Part shown: in pieces, positions 62,366-64,000 of the stretch
How positions within the stretch are numbered: position 1 is the first letter of the stretch
Layout: each line of letters opens with the position of its first letter
DNA from: Propionispora hippei DSM 15287
Lineage (GTDB): Bacteria; Bacillota; Negativicutes; Propionisporales; Propionisporaceae
DNA: 64,000 nt
Direction of reading: 5' to 3'
Assembly: GCF_900141835.1 (NCBI RefSeq)
Contig: NZ_FQZD01000021.1
Coordinates: forward strand, 1-64,000
Position numbers and translations under genes: made by a program
The notes under the pieces: model-generated
Told to the model about the DNA's origin: nothing
The model's input: only the letters and a program-made list of their open reading frames with translations
Database searches by the model: none

Positions 62366-62946
62366 TGGATACGATATTTGAGCAGGTATACGATGTACTG
62401 TTTCATCCCCGTGCAGCCTTGCAAAAAATTGCGGAACGGCGACCGATCGGTCAGGCGTTAATCATCTTTTTGATCAGTGTGATCATCCCCATGTGGGCGG
62501 TGTATTTCGGTGTCAAAGCCAGCGGCCTGCCGCAGGCGCCCGGGGTCATGCTGGTGCTGGAGCTGTTTGGCAGTCTTTTGTTTTGGCTGTTGGGAACGGC
62601 TGTCTGGCACCTGATTGCCGAATTGTTCGGTGGCCGGGGCACCGCGCTGGGGCTATTAGCCGCGCTGGGCTTTGCCCATTTTCCCCGGGTACTCTTAGTA
62701 CCGCTATGGGTGCTTTCGTCCCTGATGCCGCCGGGTATCAGTGCTTTTTTAGTGACAGGCTCTTTCTTGGTTATCCTTGTTTGGAGTCTGTGGCTGGATG
62801 TTTACGCCATTAAAGGGACCTATCAGGTTTCCGGCGCCAAGGCGGTGCTCATCCTCCTGACACCTTTGCTGGCAGGAGTAGCGGGCATGTTCATTATTAT
62901 GATCTTATTGGCCAGTGCTGTCATACCCTGGCCGCCTAATCTGTAA
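62365..62946 (+). CDS. Yip1-domain membrane protein
   Basis: 193 residues; ATG 62365 shares its first base with the sppA stop. Starts DTIFEQVYDVLFHPRAALQK, then five membrane helices (about 27-190) with LGLLAALGFAHFPRVLLVPL, the Yip1 (PF04893-type) pattern. Role in bacteria unknown. Translation coupled to SppA suggests a membrane-quality or secretion role. Confidence 0.88.
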   Translation: MDTIFEQVYDVLFHPRAALQKIAERRPIGQALIIFLISVIIPMWAVYFGVKASGLPQAPGVMLVLELFGSLLFWLLGTAVWHLIAELFGGRGTALGLLAALGFAHFPRVLLVPLWVLSSLMPPGISAFLVTGSFLVILVWSLWLDVYAIKGTYQVSGAKAVLILLTPLLAGVAGMFIIMILLASAVIPWPPNL

Positions 62947-62949
62947 CCT

Positions 62950-63111
62950 TAGGAACCATTGATTTATTCGCACTGCCGTCCTGACGGGCCTTTTTCCGTC
63001 TAACTGAGTCAAAAAAGCTTTGAAATAGCCTTTCTTTTAGGTTTTTCTTGCTTGCGGGACGAAAAAATCTCCCGTCACGCCGACAGGCTCATTAGATTGT
63101 CGGTTCTCTGA
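62950..63111. repeat. Intergenic inverted repeat, core type B, TIR version 2
   Basis: Starts four bases after the stop codon with AGGAACCATTGATTTATTCG and ends ATTAGATTGTCGGTTCTCTGA (imperfect inverse). Core words CCTGACGGGCCTTTTTCCG and GCTTTGAAATAGCC. Its left end matches the 18-bp fragment at the end of the Crp gene (about 21770). Confidence 0.7.
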
Positions 63112-63132
63112 CGAATAAGGATGGATGCTGAT

Positions 63133-64000
63133 ATGAAACGATATATACTGGCAGCGCTGTGTATAGCGCTGCTTTTTGCCGGGTGTGGCGGGAACAAACC
63201 TGTTCCCGCCGGCAAGACTGCCCTGACGCCTGTCGCTCCGGAGCAGGCAGCGAAGTGGCAACTGGCGGAACGAATCAGTGAAACCGGGGAAGGGAACAGC
63301 GCCCGGGTGCTGCAGACGGCCGGCACGGCGCCGGAACAGTGGCTGGAGCTGGCTGCCGGCAACGCCGGAACGATCGAATACAAACTGGAAGAGCCGGCCG
63401 ATATAGCCGCCTTTTTCAACGGAGACGTAGAGTTTTTATCCACCCAGGGGACAGCGCAGGTAGTATTGACTGCCCTGGATGCCACAGGCGGGGAAATCGC
63501 CCGGTTGGGAACGGTGTTTACCGGAGCTTTGCCGCTGCAGCAGCAAAACAGCCAATGGCAGGATAAACGGTATGTGAATAATTATGAGGGCCGCTGGGAA
63601 TCGCTAGCCCGCGAGCCGGAGTCGCTGCTCACTGCGGCCGTTCCCGGCTTTAAACCGGCCATGGCTGCCCGTTACCGGCTGACCATCAAGGTTGGGCAGG
63701 GTCAGCATGCGCTGATTAAGGGCCTGACTGCCGGGCTGACGCCGGCTAAAGCCGTGGAACTGTCCGCTGGGCAGTCCGCCTATACTGCGGTGCTGGGCGA
63801 TACTCTGACTGTAGAGGCCCGGTTAACCAACCACAGCCGGCAGCCGATTGACAAACTGACGGTGCGCTGTGTGGAACCTGAGGGTTATGGCTATGTGGTG
63901 GTCGGCGAGGCCGCACAGGAGGTTACGGCATTGCTGCCGGGCGAAACGCGCGGCCTGTCCTGGACGATAAAGGCGCAGCGCCCCGATGCGGTTAATTTCG
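63133..64000 (+). CDS. Lipoprotein of unknown function, cut by window edge
   Basis: ATG 63133 opens a frame without stops to the window end (289 codons). Signal peptide MKRYILAALCIALLFAGC has a lipobox ending at Cys18. The rest is Ala/Gly/Pro-rich with beta-type stretches (EYKLEEPADIAAFFN, YRLTIKVGQGQHALIKG, LTVEARLTNHSRQPIDKL), the last looking like a CARDB/NEW3-type Ig fold. Family not recognised; the C-terminus is outside the window. Confidence 0.75.
   Translation, partial: MKRYILAALCIALLFAGCGGNKPVPAGKTALTPVAPEQAAKWQLAERISETGEGNSARVLQTAGTAPEQWLELAAGNAGTIEYKLEEPADIAAFFNGDVEFLSTQGTAQVVLTALDATGGEIARLGTVFTGALPLQQQNSQWQDKRYVNNYEGRWESLAREPESLLTAAVPGFKPAMAARYRLTIKVGQGQHALIKGLTAGLTPAKAVELSAGQSAYTAVLGDTLTVEARLTNHSRQPIDKLTVRCVEPEGYGYVVVGEAAQEVTALLPGETRGLSWTIKAQRPDAVNF

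Overview
The window reads as chromosomal DNA of an endospore-forming, diderm Firmicute, most likely a Sporomusa/Pelosinus-type Negativicute. This is inferred from gene content, not from a search. The spore side is shown by a gerA-gerC-gerB type germinant receptor operon and a SpoIID/LytB-domain protein. The outer membrane is suggested by a small signal-peptide beta-barrel protein ending in Tyr-Thr-Phe. The Firmicute background is shown by a leuA T-box, a lysine riboswitch, a Mn2+ (yybP-ykoY) riboswitch, the DUF1934-argS pair and the rpoE(delta)-pyrG pair. Most genes have a moderately GC-rich, Negativicute-like codon style. One methyltransferase (36524-37273) and the left-edge transposase are visibly AT-richer.

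Layout. 1-580: cut IS1182-type transposase and a dispersed repeat. 581-12878: an MntR/DtxR-like regulator, then a signalling block. The block holds a 7TMR-DISM hybrid kinase with two kinase cores, a divergent REC response regulator, an MCP, a CheA with built-in CheW-like and REC domains, a REC + STAS-like protein and a REC-GGDEF protein. No separate CheW, CheR or CheB is present. 12940-15485: feoA and a feoB split into GTPase and membrane genes, behind two tandem DtxR-type operators. 15939-18056: YitT protein, small ORF, L,D-transpeptidase. 18102-20050: leuA with T-box. 20248-27103: Fe-S protein/Crp divergent pair, a possible structured RNA, DnaQ-like exonuclease, topB, DUF188 protein, ABC-F ATPase. 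27501-31659: EamA transporter, cyclophilin lipoprotein, and a SiaC-like protein beside a PAS-GGDEF-HD protein. 31993-36337: two amino-acid permeases (the second behind a lysine riboswitch) and a UPF0016 Mn2+ exporter behind a Mn2+ riboswitch. 36524-41750: foreign-looking methyltransferase, unknown protein, pgm, CorC/HlyC-type protein. 41969-46235: ger operon with a 41-residue membrane protein. 46308-48697: DeoR regulator divergent from transaldolase/fsa and rpiB. 48924-54268: metallo-hydrolase, glyoxalase-like protein, second MCP, small genes, CheX and REC-CheX. 54549-64000: outer-membrane protein with a Pho-box-like direct repeat upstream, SpoIID-like protein, DUF1934-argS, rpoE, pyrG, sppA, Yip1 protein and a partial lipoprotein.

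The least expected structure is between genes. At least fourteen copies or pieces of intergenic inverted repeats (full copies about 140-175 bp) fall into two core types. Within each core type the terminal inverted repeats come in two different versions, so core and ends appear to have been shuffled. Two copies or pieces supply the stop codon of a neighbouring gene, others start at or just after a stop codon, and one lies next to the feo operators.

The genes with a clear common job are the chemosensory/c-di-GMP block, the SiaC/GGDEF-HD pair, metal handling (feo, MntR-like protein, UPF0016) and amino-acid supply (leuA, two permeases). No tRNA, rRNA, CRISPR array or prophage was seen.
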